Shown piece after piece: positions 1-8,675 of a DNA stretch of 64,000 bases. Both the position numbers and the translations under genes were made by a program. The notes beneath the pieces were generated by a model. That model was not told the origin of the DNA and made no database searches. It saw nothing but the letters and a program-made list of their open reading frames with translations. Each line of letters starts with the position of its first letter. Position 1 is the stretch's first letter. This DNA is from Deltaproteobacteria bacterium (GTDB lineage: Bacteria; Myxococcota_A; Polyangia; Polyangiales; Polyangiaceae). The stretch covers positions 62,001-126,000 of the forward strand of contig VGRJ01000001.1 in the NCBI GenBank assembly GCA_016875405.1, in the 5' to 3' direction.

Positions 1-1044
1 GACGCCGCGCGAGAGCCCGAGGTCGAGCCTACGCCATCCCGACCACACCGGCGACTGCAAGATGTAGAGCCCGAAACTCGCCTCGCCGAGCAGCAGCAGG
101 AGCGGCGACGAGAGCGCCGGCGACACCATGGGGAGCCCGAGCGCGACCGCCAGGATCAAGGCCCCGAAGGCGGGCGCGAGCAGGCCGTTGTGGAAGAGGA
201 GGTTCGTCGCGCCGGGCGGCGTTGCGAGGAGCAGGCCGAGGACGCTCATGGCGCCGACGCCCAAGGGGACGCGCGCCCGGAGGAGGCGCTCGCGGAGCGG
301 CGAATCGAAGAGCTCGGCGAGCAGGATGCCGAGCGCGAAGGTGGGCAGGTGCAGGAGCGGATCGTATTTGACGAGCGCGAGGAGGAGCTCGTCACGCGTC
401 GTGGCGAGATAGACGACCGGAGCGAAGAGCGCGACCAGGTAGAGCCCGAGCGCGAGCCCGAGGCGCGAGCGACGAGGCGCGAGGAGGCGCGGCAAGAGCG
501 CGGGAAACGCAGCGTAGAAGAGGGCTTCCACCGAGATCGACCATGACGGCGGGTTCCACCACGTGTGCGCGCCGGGGAGCCATGCCTGAGCGAGCCCGAG
601 CGAGACGAGACCGGCCGCCGTCGTCTTCGCGGCGAACACGACCGGCGAGCCGTCGGCCGCGAGGCGATGGCCGATCGAGACGGGAGCCGCGGCGAGCCAC
701 GCGACGAGGTAGAGCGGGTACACGCGCGCGAAGCGGTTCCACCAGAACGCGCCGGACGTGCCGCGCATGCGCACGGTGCCGTCCTCCGAGCGGTCGACGT
801 AGTTGTAGGCGAGGATGAACCCCGACAAGAGGTAGAAGAAGCTCACGCCCACGTAGCCATGAGCGAGTACGTTGCGGATCACGGCCGGGGTCGCGGCCGG
901 GAGCGCAGGCTCGGCGAAGTGGTAGAGGACGACGTGCGCTGCCGCGAAGAAGCGGAGGCCCGTCAGCGCGTCGAGCGGCTCGCGGCGGGCTTGGCGCGGC
1001 GGGGCGGCACGCGCGTACGACGGAGAGCTCGCGGCCTCGCTCAT
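1..1044 (-). CDS. Acyltransferase 3 (OafA/YrhL-type) membrane protein, C-terminus off window
   Basis: The reverse frame is open from an ATG at 1044 to the window edge, giving 348 residues without a stop. After a short cytoplasmic N-terminus the protein reads LDALTGLRFFAAAHVVLYHF (about residues 25-43), the hallmark first helix of acyltransferase-3 proteins, with the likely catalytic His at residue 42. Further conserved pieces follow (SFFYLLSGFILAY, FWWNRFARVYPLY, WNPPSWSISVEALFYAAFP) and several hydrophobic helices. Family members move acyl groups from CoA or carrier donors onto sugars or lipids at the inner membrane; the acceptor here is unknown. It is divergent from the methyltransferase gene. 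The last helices lie beyond base 1. Confidence 0.88.
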   Translation of the reverse strand, partial: MSEAASSPSYARAAPPRQARREPLDALTGLRFFAAAHVVLYHFAEPALPAATPAVIRNVLAHGYVGVSFFYLLSGFILAYNYVDRSEDGTVRMRGTSGAFWWNRFARVYPLYLVAWLAAAPVSIGHRLAADGSPVVFAAKTTAAGLVSLGLAQAWLPGAHTWWNPPSWSISVEALFYAAFPALLPRLLAPRRSRLGLALGLYLVALFAPVVYLATTRDELLLALVKYDPLLHLPTFALGILLAELFDSPLRERLLRARVPLGVGAMSVLGLLLATPPGATNLLFHNGLLAPAFGALILAVALGLPMVSPALSSPLLLLLGEASFGLYILQSPVWSGWRRLDLGLSRGV

Positions 1045-1124
1045 CGGCCGAGGAGCCTAGCGACGCGACGCGCGCGGTGCCGCTTTTTTTGAGGGCCGAG
1101 TGGCGCGTGGCATCGTGCGCCGCG

Positions 1125-2039
1125 ATGAGCCAGGTCGCCTCCGAGCACGGCACGAGCCGGCTGCGTCTCGTTGCGGGCGACAACCTCCCGGCGATGGCGC
1201 GACTCGCGACCGAGGGCGTGCGCGTCGAGCTCGCCTATCTCGATCCGCCGTTCTTCACCCAGCGGCTGCACCTGCGGACGGTACGGCACGGGCGCGGCGG
1301 CGAGGCGACGCGCAGCAAGGTGACCGCGTTCGACGATCGATGGCCGAACTTCGACGCCTACCTCGAGGTGATGGAGGCTCGGATCGTCGCGGTACGCGAG
1401 CTTCTGTCGGACCAGGGCGCGATGGTGCTCCACGTCGACCCGACGAGCAGCCACTACCTCAAGGTCGCGTGCGACCGGATCTTCGGGCGCGACGCCTTCG
1501 CGAGCGAGATCGTGTGGCGCTACCGGCGCTGGCCCGCGCGCACCCGAAACTTTCAGCGCGTGCACGACGTCCTCTTGCGCTACGTCAAGAATCCGCGCCT
1601 CGAGCCACGCTTCGTGCAGCTCTACGAGCCGCTCGCGCCCTCGACCGTCGCGACCTGGGGCCAAGCCAAGCAGCTCGCGGCGTTTGGTCGAGATGGGCGG
1701 CGGGTGCGCTCGACGCGAACCGACGAGGCCTCGCCGGGCGTGCCGATGGGCGACGTCTGGGAGATCGGCGTCATCGCGCCCGTCGCGCGCGAGCGAACCG
1801 GCTACCCCACGCAGAAGCCCGCCGCGCTGCTCGAGCGGATCGTCGCGTCCGGGACCTACCCCGGCGACACCGTGCTCGACCCGTACTGCGGCAGCGGCAC
1901 CACGCTGGCCGTGGCCGCGACGCTCGGCCGCCACGCGATCGGCATCGACCAGAGCCCGGAGGCACTTCGCGTAACCCGCGAGCGCCTCGCGGCGGCTGGC
2001 CGCGAGCTCGTCGAAGAGAGCCTGGCGACGACGGGCTGA
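1125..2039 (+). CDS. DNA methyltransferase, beta class (N4-cytosine or N6-adenine)
   Basis: A 304-residue protein with catalytic motif IV first (LAYLDPPFF, DPPF at residues 40-43) and the SAM-binding motif I near the C-terminus (VLDPYCGSGTT, about 248-260), the order that defines beta-class amino-methyltransferases. GYPTQKP just upstream matches motif X of this class. DPPF instead of the commoner DPPY/SPPY is a tolerated variant. I use the ATG at 1125; an in-frame ATG at 1077 would add 16 residues with no family resemblance. No restriction endonuclease or specificity subunit lies beside it, so it looks like an orphan methylase. Target base and recognition site cannot be read from sequence. 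Confidence 0.87.
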   Translation: MSQVASEHGTSRLRLVAGDNLPAMARLATEGVRVELAYLDPPFFTQRLHLRTVRHGRGGEATRSKVTAFDDRWPNFDAYLEVMEARIVAVRELLSDQGAMVLHVDPTSSHYLKVACDRIFGRDAFASEIVWRYRRWPARTRNFQRVHDVLLRYVKNPRLEPRFVQLYEPLAPSTVATWGQAKQLAAFGRDGRRVRSTRTDEASPGVPMGDVWEIGVIAPVARERTGYPTQKPAALLERIVASGTYPGDTVLDPYCGSGTTLAVAATLGRHAIGIDQSPEALRVTRERLAAAGRELVEESLATTG

Positions 2040-2054
2040 CGAGCGCGCCAGAGC

Positions 2055-2570
2055 TCAGCGCGGGGCGGCGTGCCGAAACGCATCGCGTTGCCGGTAAGCC
2101 TCGTAGACGACGATCGACACCGCGTTCGCAAGGTTCAGCGAGCGCACCTCGCCGATGGTCGGGATTCCGTAGACCTCGCCGGCGTGCTCGCGGAGCAGCT
2201 CCTCGGGGAGTCCGACGGACTCGCAGCCAAAGACCAGCGCGTCCCCGGGCTCGTAGCGAGCGTCGAGGTAGCTGCGCTCGGCCACCGCCGAGAAGAGGCG
2301 GAGCTTGGCGCCCGGGTGAGCGTGACGAAAGTGGGCGAGATCGAGGTTTCGCTCGAGCTCGACGAGCGGCCAGTAGTCGAGCCCTGCGCGCCTGACGGCC
2401 TTCTCGTCGATCGAGAAGCCCAGCTTGCCGACCAGGTGGAGCGGAAACTGGAGGGCCGCGGCGAGCCGCGCGATGTTGCCCGTATTCTGCGGGATCTCGG
2501 GGTCGACGAGGACGACGCGCGGAGGGGTTTCGAGGCGCGGGGCGCGGAGGCGGGGACGGTCCTTGGCCAT
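2055..2570 (-). CDS. trmL: tRNA (cytidine/uridine-2'-O)-methyltransferase TrmL, SPOUT family
   Basis: A 171-residue SPOUT methyltransferase. PEIPQNTGNIARLAA (about residues 24-38) and the knot segment GEVRSLNLANAVSIVVYEAY near the C-terminus are diagnostic of TrmL (formerly YibK/CspR), which 2'-O-methylates the wobble nucleotide 34 of certain tRNA-Leu species using SAM. GCESVGLPEELL supplies the second SAM-binding loop. Length is close to E. coli TrmL (157) plus a short basic N-terminal tail. The gene converges with the DNA methyltransferase, whose stop lies 15 bases away, so it belongs to a separate transcript. Confidence 0.92.
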   Translation of the reverse strand: MAKDRPRLRAPRLETPPRVVLVDPEIPQNTGNIARLAAALQFPLHLVGKLGFSIDEKAVRRAGLDYWPLVELERNLDLAHFRHAHPGAKLRLFSAVAERSYLDARYEPGDALVFGCESVGLPEELLREHAGEVYGIPTIGEVRSLNLANAVSIVVYEAYRQRDAFRHAAPR

Positions 2571-2691
2571 GACGTAGTGACGCGGCGAGCGGCGGGCGAC
2601 GGTCGCGAGAGCGGTTTGTCGGAGGCGGCTGCGCGCAAACGTCTACCTGAGAGCGGGCAGGTGTACTAGCCTCCTCGGCCTGGGTAGCGGC

Positions 2692-3861
2692 ATGCGCGCG
2701 TTCGGACGGATCCTCGGGTGTGCGGTGGCGGCAGCGACGACGCTCGTCGCCGGGGTGGCGTTCGCCGACAAGATGGACCCCGCGCTCGAGCGCTTCGTCC
2801 TCAACAACCGCTGCATCGGCACCGTCGACGGGGTCGGCAAGTACTACGACCCGACGGCAGGCTTCACGCGGTGCCTCCCGGACAACCTCGCGTTCGCGAA
2901 GCTCGTGGCGCAGTACGGCGCGGCGATCGCGCCGGTGGCGTCGTACTCGGCGCGCACCACCGGGTTCGGCGGGTTCAAGATCGGCGTGCAGGGCGCCTTC
3001 ACGACGATCGACTCGGACGCGCCCTACTGGAAGAACGGGACGCAGGGCTCTGTCGACCGCTCGACGAATCAGTACTCGATCGTGAACAACGGGCCCGACG
3101 ACGCGCTGCAGCTCTACTCGGTCCGGCTCGCGAAGGGCTTCCCGTTCGGCGTCGAGCTCGGCGCGAGCTTCGGACACCTCGCGAACACGTCGCTCGTCAC
3201 CGGCGGAGGGGATGTTCGGCTCTCGATCCTCGAGGGCTTCCGCACCAACTACGGGCTCGGTTACTTGCCCGACCTCGCCGCGACGGGCGGGATTCGGACG
3301 ATCACCGGCACGTCGCAGCTGAAGCTCACCGTCGTGTCGGTCGACGGCGTCATCTCGAAGCCCTTCCCAATCCAAGGCTCGGTCGTGCTGCAGCCGCACG
3401 TGGGGTACCAGTGGCTGCGGATCTTCGGTGATTCCGGCGTCGTGGACATGACGCCAAACACCGATCCGGTTCAGCACTGCGGGTATCAGGGCGACAACAG
3501 CCCCGCCTCTCCCGATCCGAGCAAGCCGGCTCGCGACGGGCAGCCCTACTGCTCGGGCTCGAGCGCCGACTTCAACAACAACGTGGTGTTCGACGCGGTC
3601 CGCTTGAACCGCCACCGCATCAACGTCGGCGTCGACCTGCGCTTTCAGATGGTCTACCTCGGGCTTAACTTCCTGACGGACCTCGTGCCGGTCGACAAGG
3701 CGAACACCGGCACGAAGGCGGTGCCGGACGGGGCTGACCCGAGCGCCTCAAAGACCATCGTCGTGAACCCCTACTCGGACGACCCGCGTCCGACGAGCCC
3801 CGAGAACGACGCGGTGAAGAGCCAGTTCACGATGTCGGTCGAGCTCGGCGCGGTCTTCTGA
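2692..3861 (+). CDS. Predicted outer-membrane protein with signal peptide
   Basis: A 389-residue protein with a clear Sec signal (basic start, then VAAATTLVAGVAFA, cleavage before DKMDPA near residue 25). The mature part alternates polar and aromatic residues in strand-like stretches and ends in SVELGAVF; a terminal Phe after an alternating strand is typical of beta-barrels inserted by BamA. Two early cysteines (NNRCIG and TRCLPD) and a later pair (HCGYQG, YCSGSS) could form disulfides. I do not recognise a named family. It is divergent from trmL with a 121-base gap that should hold its promoter. Confidence 0.72.
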   Translation: MRAFGRILGCAVAAATTLVAGVAFADKMDPALERFVLNNRCIGTVDGVGKYYDPTAGFTRCLPDNLAFAKLVAQYGAAIAPVASYSARTTGFGGFKIGVQGAFTTIDSDAPYWKNGTQGSVDRSTNQYSIVNNGPDDALQLYSVRLAKGFPFGVELGASFGHLANTSLVTGGGDVRLSILEGFRTNYGLGYLPDLAATGGIRTITGTSQLKLTVVSVDGVISKPFPIQGSVVLQPHVGYQWLRIFGDSGVVDMTPNTDPVQHCGYQGDNSPASPDPSKPARDGQPYCSGSSADFNNNVVFDAVRLNRHRINVGVDLRFQMVYLGLNFLTDLVPVDKANTGTKAVPDGADPSASKTIVVNPYSDDPRPTSPENDAVKSQFTMSVELGAVF

Positions 3862-3862
3862 G

Positions 3863-3872
3863 CGGGCGCCCG
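3863..3872. repeat. 10-bp perfect palindrome after the outer-membrane protein gene
   Basis: CGGGCGCCCG begins immediately after the stop codon at 3861 in the convergent gap before rnc. It could help stop transcription, but no T-run follows, so this is only a weak terminator candidate. Confidence 0.25.
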
Positions 3873-3935
3873 AGGCACGGCGCGGCCCCTGGAACATTCG
3901 CGGCGCCCTGTGAATCCGCGCGCGCTGCTGCGAGG

Positions 3936-4760
3936 TCATTCGGTCCGCGGTGTGTCCGTGGCTGATTCGAGCCCGAGGCCCTCGAGCGCCGCGCTCGCCG
4001 CAGCCTGCTCGGCGAGCTTCTTCGAGCGGCCCTGACCCGTCGCCCGCCAAGTGTACCGCACCGAGCCGTCCTCCGCCGTCTCGTCGGGCTCGGCGCCAGC
4101 CGTCGCGCCATCGAGGAGCACGAGGGTCACCTCGACCCAGAACTCACGCGCGTGAGGCGGCCCCTGCTCGGCCACCACGCGGTACCGCGGCGGGGCGAGA
4201 CCGCGCGCCTGCAAGTGCTCCTGCAGGCGGCTCTTGGCGTCTCGCTGAATGGCGCCCGCCCGCGCGAGCTCCTCGATGCGATCGCCGACGAGCAGCCGCA
4301 CGAGCCGGCGCACCTCGTCGAGGCCGCGGTCGAGATAGACGGCACCGACGAGCGCCTCGAGCGCGTCCGCGAGCACGTTGGGCCGGTCACGCTCACCGGT
4401 GGCGTCGGCTCCGCGGCCAAGGCGCAACGCTTGACCTAGATCAAGCTCGCTCGCAATCTCTGCGAGCGTGCGCGCGTTGACGAGCGAGGCCCGCATGAAG
4501 GTGAGCTGCCCCTCATCGAGATCCCCGCGCGTCGTGACGAGCAGCTCGCTCACCGCGAGACCGAGGACGGCGTCACCCAGAAACTCGAGCCGCTGGTTGT
4601 CGCGGATGGGCTCGGCGCCCGGGCCGCGCTGCTCGTTCGTGAGGCTCGGGTGGGTGAGGGCCTCGACGAGGTGCGGCGCGTTCACGTCGACCTCGAGCCG
4701 AGCTGCGATGCTCTCCGCGGCCGCGAGCCGGCGCGCCTCTCGTTCCTTCGGGTCCTGCAT
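3936..4760 (-). CDS. rnc: Ribonuclease III
   Basis: A 274-residue double-strand-specific endoribonuclease used in rRNA and mRNA processing. The catalytic signature RLEFLGDAVL lies at residues 57-66 (E59, D63) and the second metal-ligand pair is D132/E135 in ADALEALVGAVYLD. The C-terminal part from about residue 172 is a dsRNA-binding domain ending in the basic GQGRSKKLAEQAAASAA helix. I chose the ATG at 4760 (MQDPKERE); the ATG at 4811 adds 17 non-conserved residues. A short insertion (DGATAGAEPDETAEDGS) interrupts the dsRBD, and the C-terminus carries a small acidic tail. In many bacteria rnc neighbours era or lepB; here it stands alone, divergent from a membrane protein gene. Confidence 0.94.
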   Translation of the reverse strand: MQDPKEREARRLAAAESIAARLEVDVNAPHLVEALTHPSLTNEQRGPGAEPIRDNQRLEFLGDAVLGLAVSELLVTTRGDLDEGQLTFMRASLVNARTLAEIASELDLGQALRLGRGADATGERDRPNVLADALEALVGAVYLDRGLDEVRRLVRLLVGDRIEELARAGAIQRDAKSRLQEHLQARGLAPPRYRVVAEQGPPHAREFWVEVTLVLLDGATAGAEPDETAEDGSVRYTWRATGQGRSKKLAEQAAASAALEGLGLESATDTPRTE

Positions 4761-4831
4761 CCGTCGAGGTCGTGCTAACCGGAGCATCCGTCGGGAGCAA
4801 GCCGACGCCATCGCGGCTATGCTGTTCTGCG

Positions 4832-5467
4832 GTGTCAGACCTCCTCGCCTGCCCGTTCTGTCGTCAGCTCTACGCTCGCGGCGAGCGCGCGACCTGCGCC
4901 GAGTGCAACCTCGCGCTCGCGCCGCTCGCGGAGCTGCCTCCTTCGATGGACGCGGCTGCGCTCGATGCGCACGAGGCTGTCGCCCCTGAAGAGGAGGACC
5001 TCGGCTGGCTCTACCTCGAGCGTGGCCGCGGCGCGCTGCTCATGCTGTCAATCGCGGGGCTCCTCGTGTTCGCGTTCGCGCCCTGGCTCGAGGAGCGCGC
5101 CCCCGAGATCCAGACGCTCACGGGCCTTCAGTTCGCCCGCGTTTTGCCCTGGCTGTGGGCCGGGGGCGTAGGCTGGGTCACCCTGTTCGTGCTCGTGCTC
5201 ACGAGGCGGTCCGTCTACCAGATGCGGAGCTCGCGGCTCGCGGTCGCGCTCATGGCGGCGATGGTTCTCTCGACCGTGGCGCTCCGGCTGGCGCTCCCGG
5301 TGCCGGTGATCCGGTACGTGCCGCGCCGCTTCAGCTGGGGCTGGGGCTTGTACGGCGCCGGGGCGCTCTCGTTGCTCGCGCTCGCGTATGCCTGGACGTT
5401 CGGAGGCAAGCCCGAGGACCTCGAGTCACGAGCCGCGACGAGGCCCCGCGACGAGCCTCTTCACTGA
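4832..5467 (+). CDS. Zinc-ribbon membrane protein of unknown function
   Basis: I choose the GTG at 4832, which places a CPFC...CAEC zinc-ribbon (C7, C10, C22, C25) at the very N-terminus; the in-frame ATG at 4772 adds 20 unconvincing residues. The 211-residue product then has a short acidic linker and about four hydrophobic segments (ALLMLSIAGLLVFAFAPWL, LWAGGVGWVTLFVLVL, VALMAAMVLSTVALRLALPV, WGLYGAGALSLLALAYAW), ending in a polar tail. The layout suggests an inner-membrane protein with a cytoplasmic zinc knuckle. Family unknown. Divergent from rnc across about 70 bases. Confidence 0.66.
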   Translation: MSDLLACPFCRQLYARGERATCAECNLALAPLAELPPSMDAAALDAHEAVAPEEEDLGWLYLERGRGALLMLSIAGLLVFAFAPWLEERAPEIQTLTGLQFARVLPWLWAGGVGWVTLFVLVLTRRSVYQMRSSRLAVALMAAMVLSTVALRLALPVPVIRYVPRRFSWGWGLYGAGALSLLALAYAWTFGGKPEDLESRAATRPRDEPLH

Positions 5468-5515
5468 CGCCGCCGCGAACACGAGCGCTCGAGGGAGCGA
5501 TTTCACTCGAGCAGC

Positions 5516-5532
5516 GAGGCCGCGTCGGCCTC
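5516..5532. terminator. GC-rich hairpin between convergent genes
   Basis: GAGGCC, a 5-base loop (GCGTC) and GGCCTC form a 6-bp stem in the gap between the convergent zinc-ribbon and foldase genes, touching the latter's stop codon. No clear T-run follows on either strand, so a terminator role is only possible. Confidence 0.3.
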
Positions 5533-6553
5533 AGCGCAGCACGCCGTCGCGCAGCTCGGGAGCGCCGGGGCGCTCGGCCTTGTGCACCCGCGGCAAGGCG
5601 CCCGGGCGGCGCGCAGGAGCGACGGCACCGCCGACCTCGATGGTGACGTCGCCGAGGCGCTCGGGGTGCAACTCGGTGACGTACTGCTTCCGGAGCCCTT
5701 CGATGGCGGCGCGGATGCGCTCGTCGAGGCCCTGCTTCGCGAGCAGGTTGCGGATGGTCATCGACTCCAACTCGAGGGTGCGCTCCGGCGTGCGCATCGT
5801 GCCGCGGCGCGACACGATCACCCACACGTCTCCGTCGCGCACGGCCTCGGTCGCGATCTGCCCCTCTCCCAGTTTGTCGGCCGCAGCGTACAGTGCGGGG
5901 TTCACGCGGACCTGTCGATCTTGGGTCGATCCGTCGGCCGCGACGAAGCCGAGGTTGCCCTTCTTCATCGAGGTCGACTTGTCGATCGAGTGGGTGCGCG
6001 CGAGGTCTTCCCACTTGCCGACGGCATCCTTGTCCCACTCCTTGTCGTTGCGGATCGCCTCGAGGACCTCGTCGGCGGCCTCGCGCGTCTTCAGCACGAT
6101 CTGCCAGATCTTGATGCGCGTCTCGGCGGCGTAGCGAGCCCGGTTCTTCTCGTAGAAGGCCTTCACGGCGTCGTCGGAGACCGGAGCCGCGGCGAGCGCC
6201 TCCTCGCGAATCTTCGCCTCAAGCGCGCTCACCATGACGCGACGGATGCGCATCGCGACGTCCTCTCGCTGGTCGAGCTTCTCGGCTCGAGCGGCCATCG
6301 CGAGGAGCTCGGCGTCGATCAGCTGATCGAGGGCACGCCGACGCTGCTCGTCGGCGGTGGGACCGAGCTCACGGAGCCGAAACGCGGGGACGCGCGCGAG
6401 GCGCGCCTCGATGTCGGCCACGGTCAGCTTGGTGTCGCCGATGGTGACGACCCCGCGGTCGCCGCGCGACTGCGCCATCGCAGACGCGCCGAAGACCGTC
6501 GCCCCAGCGATCAGGGCGACTCCGAGGACGTTCACCGATGATCGCGAGCTCAA
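5531..6553 (-). CDS. SurA/PpiC-like periplasmic peptidyl-prolyl isomerase
   Basis: A 340-residue secreted protein. The N-terminus is a Sec signal (VLGVALIAGATVFGASAMAQS, about residues 8-28). It continues with an alpha-helical SurA_N-like chaperone region (VVTIGDTKLTVADIEARL; LDQLIDAELLAMAARAEKL) and a parvulin-like domain (about 130-245: KIWQIVLKTREAADEVL, DLARTHSIDKST, KGNLGFVAADG, GEIA-like KLGEGQIATEAV). Such proteins help fold outer-membrane proteins in the periplasm. The start overlaps the stop of the upstream 131-residue gene by 4 bases (ATGA), indicating translational coupling. Confidence 0.82.
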   Translation of the reverse strand: MSSRSSVNVLGVALIAGATVFGASAMAQSRGDRGVVTIGDTKLTVADIEARLARVPAFRLRELGPTADEQRRRALDQLIDAELLAMAARAEKLDQREDVAMRIRRVMVSALEAKIREEALAAAPVSDDAVKAFYEKNRARYAAETRIKIWQIVLKTREAADEVLEAIRNDKEWDKDAVGKWEDLARTHSIDKSTSMKKGNLGFVAADGSTQDRQVRVNPALYAAADKLGEGQIATEAVRDGDVWVIVSRRGTMRTPERTLELESMTIRNLLAKQGLDERIRAAIEGLRKQYVTELHPERLGDVTIEVGGAVAPARRPGALPRVHKAERPGAPELRDGVLR

Positions 6554-6945
6554 CGGTCGTCTCCGCCGGTCTCTGCGTCACGGCGGTCGGCCGCCTTCGC
6601 CTCGCGCGCGGCCGCGGCGAGCTTCCGCTTGCGGGCGCGCATAGCGTAGCCGTAACCGACGAGTAGCGAGGCCGCGAGCGGCGAGAAGGCCATCGCACTG
6701 GTGGCGCCCGGGTGAGCGAGCAGCCAGTCGTAGGTGCCCTGGAGGTATGGGTCGAGGCTCTCGGCGTAGAAGACTCCGACGAAGAACGCGACCGCAACGA
6801 CGGCGGCGATGGCGTTCAAGATCACGAAGTACCCCCAGCGCATGGCGCCACGTCGGTAGGCGTCGGCGGGGTTGACTTCGGCGTCGGCGCGGAGCGCCGC
6901 CTCGGGGGGCGTGAGGGTGGCCTGGGGCATGATCGAGCGTAGCAT
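6550..6945 (-). CDS. Small membrane protein, coupled to the PPIase gene
   Basis: A 131-residue protein with two hydrophobic segments (YFVILNAIAAVVAVAFFVGV, about residues 39-58, and a second around SAMAFSPLAASLLVGYGYAM, about 82-101) and a highly charged C-terminal tail rich in Lys, Arg, Ala and Glu. GGAG four bases before the ATG at 6945 supports that start; an internal ATG at 6930 is an alternative. I do not recognise the family. Its stop overlaps the start of the SurA-like gene by 4 bases, so the two are probably made together, possibly as an envelope-folding pair. Confidence 0.6.
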   Translation of the reverse strand: MLRSIMPQATLTPPEAALRADAEVNPADAYRRGAMRWGYFVILNAIAAVVAVAFFVGVFYAESLDPYLQGTYDWLLAHPGATSAMAFSPLAASLLVGYGYAMRARKRKLAAAAREAKAADRRDAETGGDDR

Positions 6946-7002
6946 AGCGCTCCGGGCGACGCTTTGCAGCCTACCCTCCGAGGAATCGACGGCTCACGCC
7001 AC

Positions 7003-8517
7003 TCAGCGGATCTGTGCGCGCGCCGCGGCGTGATCCGGCGCCAGGGCCAGCACCTTCTCGAGGTCTTGGCGCGCCGCCGCATCCTGCCCAAGCCGCCGCC
7101 GCAACATGGCTCGGTAATAGCGCGCGTTGACGTGCTCTGGCTCGAGAAGCAGCAGGTCGTCGAACTCGAGGAGCAGCACCTTGAGATCGGGGCGCGCGAG
7201 GTGTGCGCGGACCCACGCGGCGGTCGCGAGGAACTCGAGATCGTCGGGCGCGAGCTCGGTGGCGCGTTCGCAGAGCCGGCTCGCCGTCTCGGGGTCCTGG
7301 CAACCGAGGGCATAGAGCGCGCGTTCGCGGAGCTCATCGGGTGCCATTCGGCTCTCGGGAGACGGCTCGACGCCCAGCCGCTCGAGCTCCCGCGCGAGCG
7401 CGTCCGGGTCGGCCAGCGTCGCGCGCGCCTCGTCGAGGGCGGCACGGACGGCTCCTTGTAGCGCGAGAAAATCCTCGGGGCCGGACTCGTCCTGCCAAGC
7501 CTGCGCGCGCTCGGAGTGCGCGGCCTCCAGCATCGTGGTGACGCGCCGCGCTGTCCCGTCGGCGAGCGCCTGCGCGTCGAGGCCAAGCCGCTCGATGGGT
7601 CCCTGTTCGAGGAGCGCCGCAGCCGCGGCCCGCCTCTCGAGCAACGGGTCCGACGCCTCGACATCGTCGGCGCCGCGCGCGACCGCCACACGACGGAGCT
7701 GGATTCGCGTTACCCTGCGCGAGGAAAGCGGCACGCCATCATCGCGCGCGAGGGTGCGCGGCGAGGATGGCGCCGAGCGAACCGAGGCGCGAGCGTCGTC
7801 GCCCTGCCGGAGAAAACGCGCACTCGCGAGCAAATGAACGACGCGTCGGCACACGCCGTCGGGCGCGACGCCCGATGCCAGGAGCTCAGCGAAGGTCGGC
7901 TCCTCGGCGAGCAGCTTCGAGACCACCGCGAGCGCCTCGCCCTGAAAGCCAAAGCGCTCGACCTTGACGTCGTCACGGAGGACGAGCGGAGCGTCGTCGA
8001 GCAGCATGAGGACGAGCTCGACGCGAGCGTCGTCGGTGCCGTGCGTCTCGCTCACGACGGCCGCGATGCGCAGCGGATCCACGCGTCGGCCAGGCGCGAG
8101 CTCGACGAAGCGACCGTCGCCTGGCACAAAGCGCCACGTCGTCGACGGAGGAGCGCCGGCGAGGCGCACGGCGCGCGCGAGGACCTGCGCCCCGAGAGCG
8201 CGGTCGATCGTCTGCTCGTCGGTCGCACCGCGGGCCACCAGCGCGGCGCCGAGGAGCGTCCCTTCGTGCTCGAGCGCGGCGAGGATCTCGTCCTCGGACA
8301 CGAGCCCCCGCTCGACGAGGAGATCGCCGAGGCGCGCGTACCCATCGGGGACCAGCACGCGCACCGGAACGCCGTGGATGAGCTCGAGGACGCCTCCGTC
8401 GGTGTCGGGACCGCCCACTTCGAGGGCACCCGTCCAGCGCCGATCGAAGGCCTGAACAAGCCCCTCTCCGAGCGGCATCTGCGCGAGCGAGCCGCGTGCC
8501 TCCTCATCCGACGACAC
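7003..8517 (-). CDS. DUF4388-like (PATAN) plus TPR protein
   Basis: The frame stays open to 8673, but the likely start is the GTG at 8517 (reads SSDEEARGSLAQMPLGEG), leaving a regulator-sized gap before the divergent response regulator; an ATG at 8478 is another option. About 504 residues. The first 150 residues resemble the DUF4388/PATAN fold found with myxobacterial and cyanobacterial signalling proteins (TGALEVGGPDTDGGVLEL, then GDLLVERGLVSEDEILAAL). The last 120 residues are TPR-like (RALYALGCQDPETASRLC, then NARYYRAMLRRRLGQDAAA). Probably a cytoplasmic adaptor in signalling; partner unknown, with the divergent sigma-54 activator the obvious candidate. Confidence 0.68.
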   Translation of the reverse strand: MSSDEEARGSLAQMPLGEGLVQAFDRRWTGALEVGGPDTDGGVLELIHGVPVRVLVPDGYARLGDLLVERGLVSEDEILAALEHEGTLLGAALVARGATDEQTIDRALGAQVLARAVRLAGAPPSTTWRFVPGDGRFVELAPGRRVDPLRIAAVVSETHGTDDARVELVLMLLDDAPLVLRDDVKVERFGFQGEALAVVSKLLAEEPTFAELLASGVAPDGVCRRVVHLLASARFLRQGDDARASVRSAPSSPRTLARDDGVPLSSRRVTRIQLRRVAVARGADDVEASDPLLERRAAAAALLEQGPIERLGLDAQALADGTARRVTTMLEAAHSERAQAWQDESGPEDFLALQGAVRAALDEARATLADPDALARELERLGVEPSPESRMAPDELRERALYALGCQDPETASRLCERATELAPDDLEFLATAAWVRAHLARPDLKVLLLEFDDLLLLEPEHVNARYYRAMLRRRLGQDAAARQDLEKVLALAPDHAAARAQIR

Positions 8518-8675
8518 GACTCGAGACGATATCACGAGTGGCACAAAGGCCGACAAATCCGCTCTCAGCCCCCCAAGCGCTGGGCCTCGTTTCGCGGGAG
8601 CCTGCGCGTTTCGACTGCCCGTTGGAGCCGCGCCTCGACTAGCGTCAAGCGCGCGCGCGCGGCGCGCCCCCATCC

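Noticed and set aside
1771-3615. A 614-residue minus-strand frame across the methylase end, trmL and the outer-membrane protein gene
   Set aside because: TrmL is in a different frame of the same strand and the outer-membrane protein is on the plus strand; the long frame has no domain.
8539-8544. A TGGCAC as the -24 part of a sigma-54 promoter before the response regulator
   Set aside because: The correctly spaced -12 position reads CCGAC instead of TTGCA, so the second half is missing.
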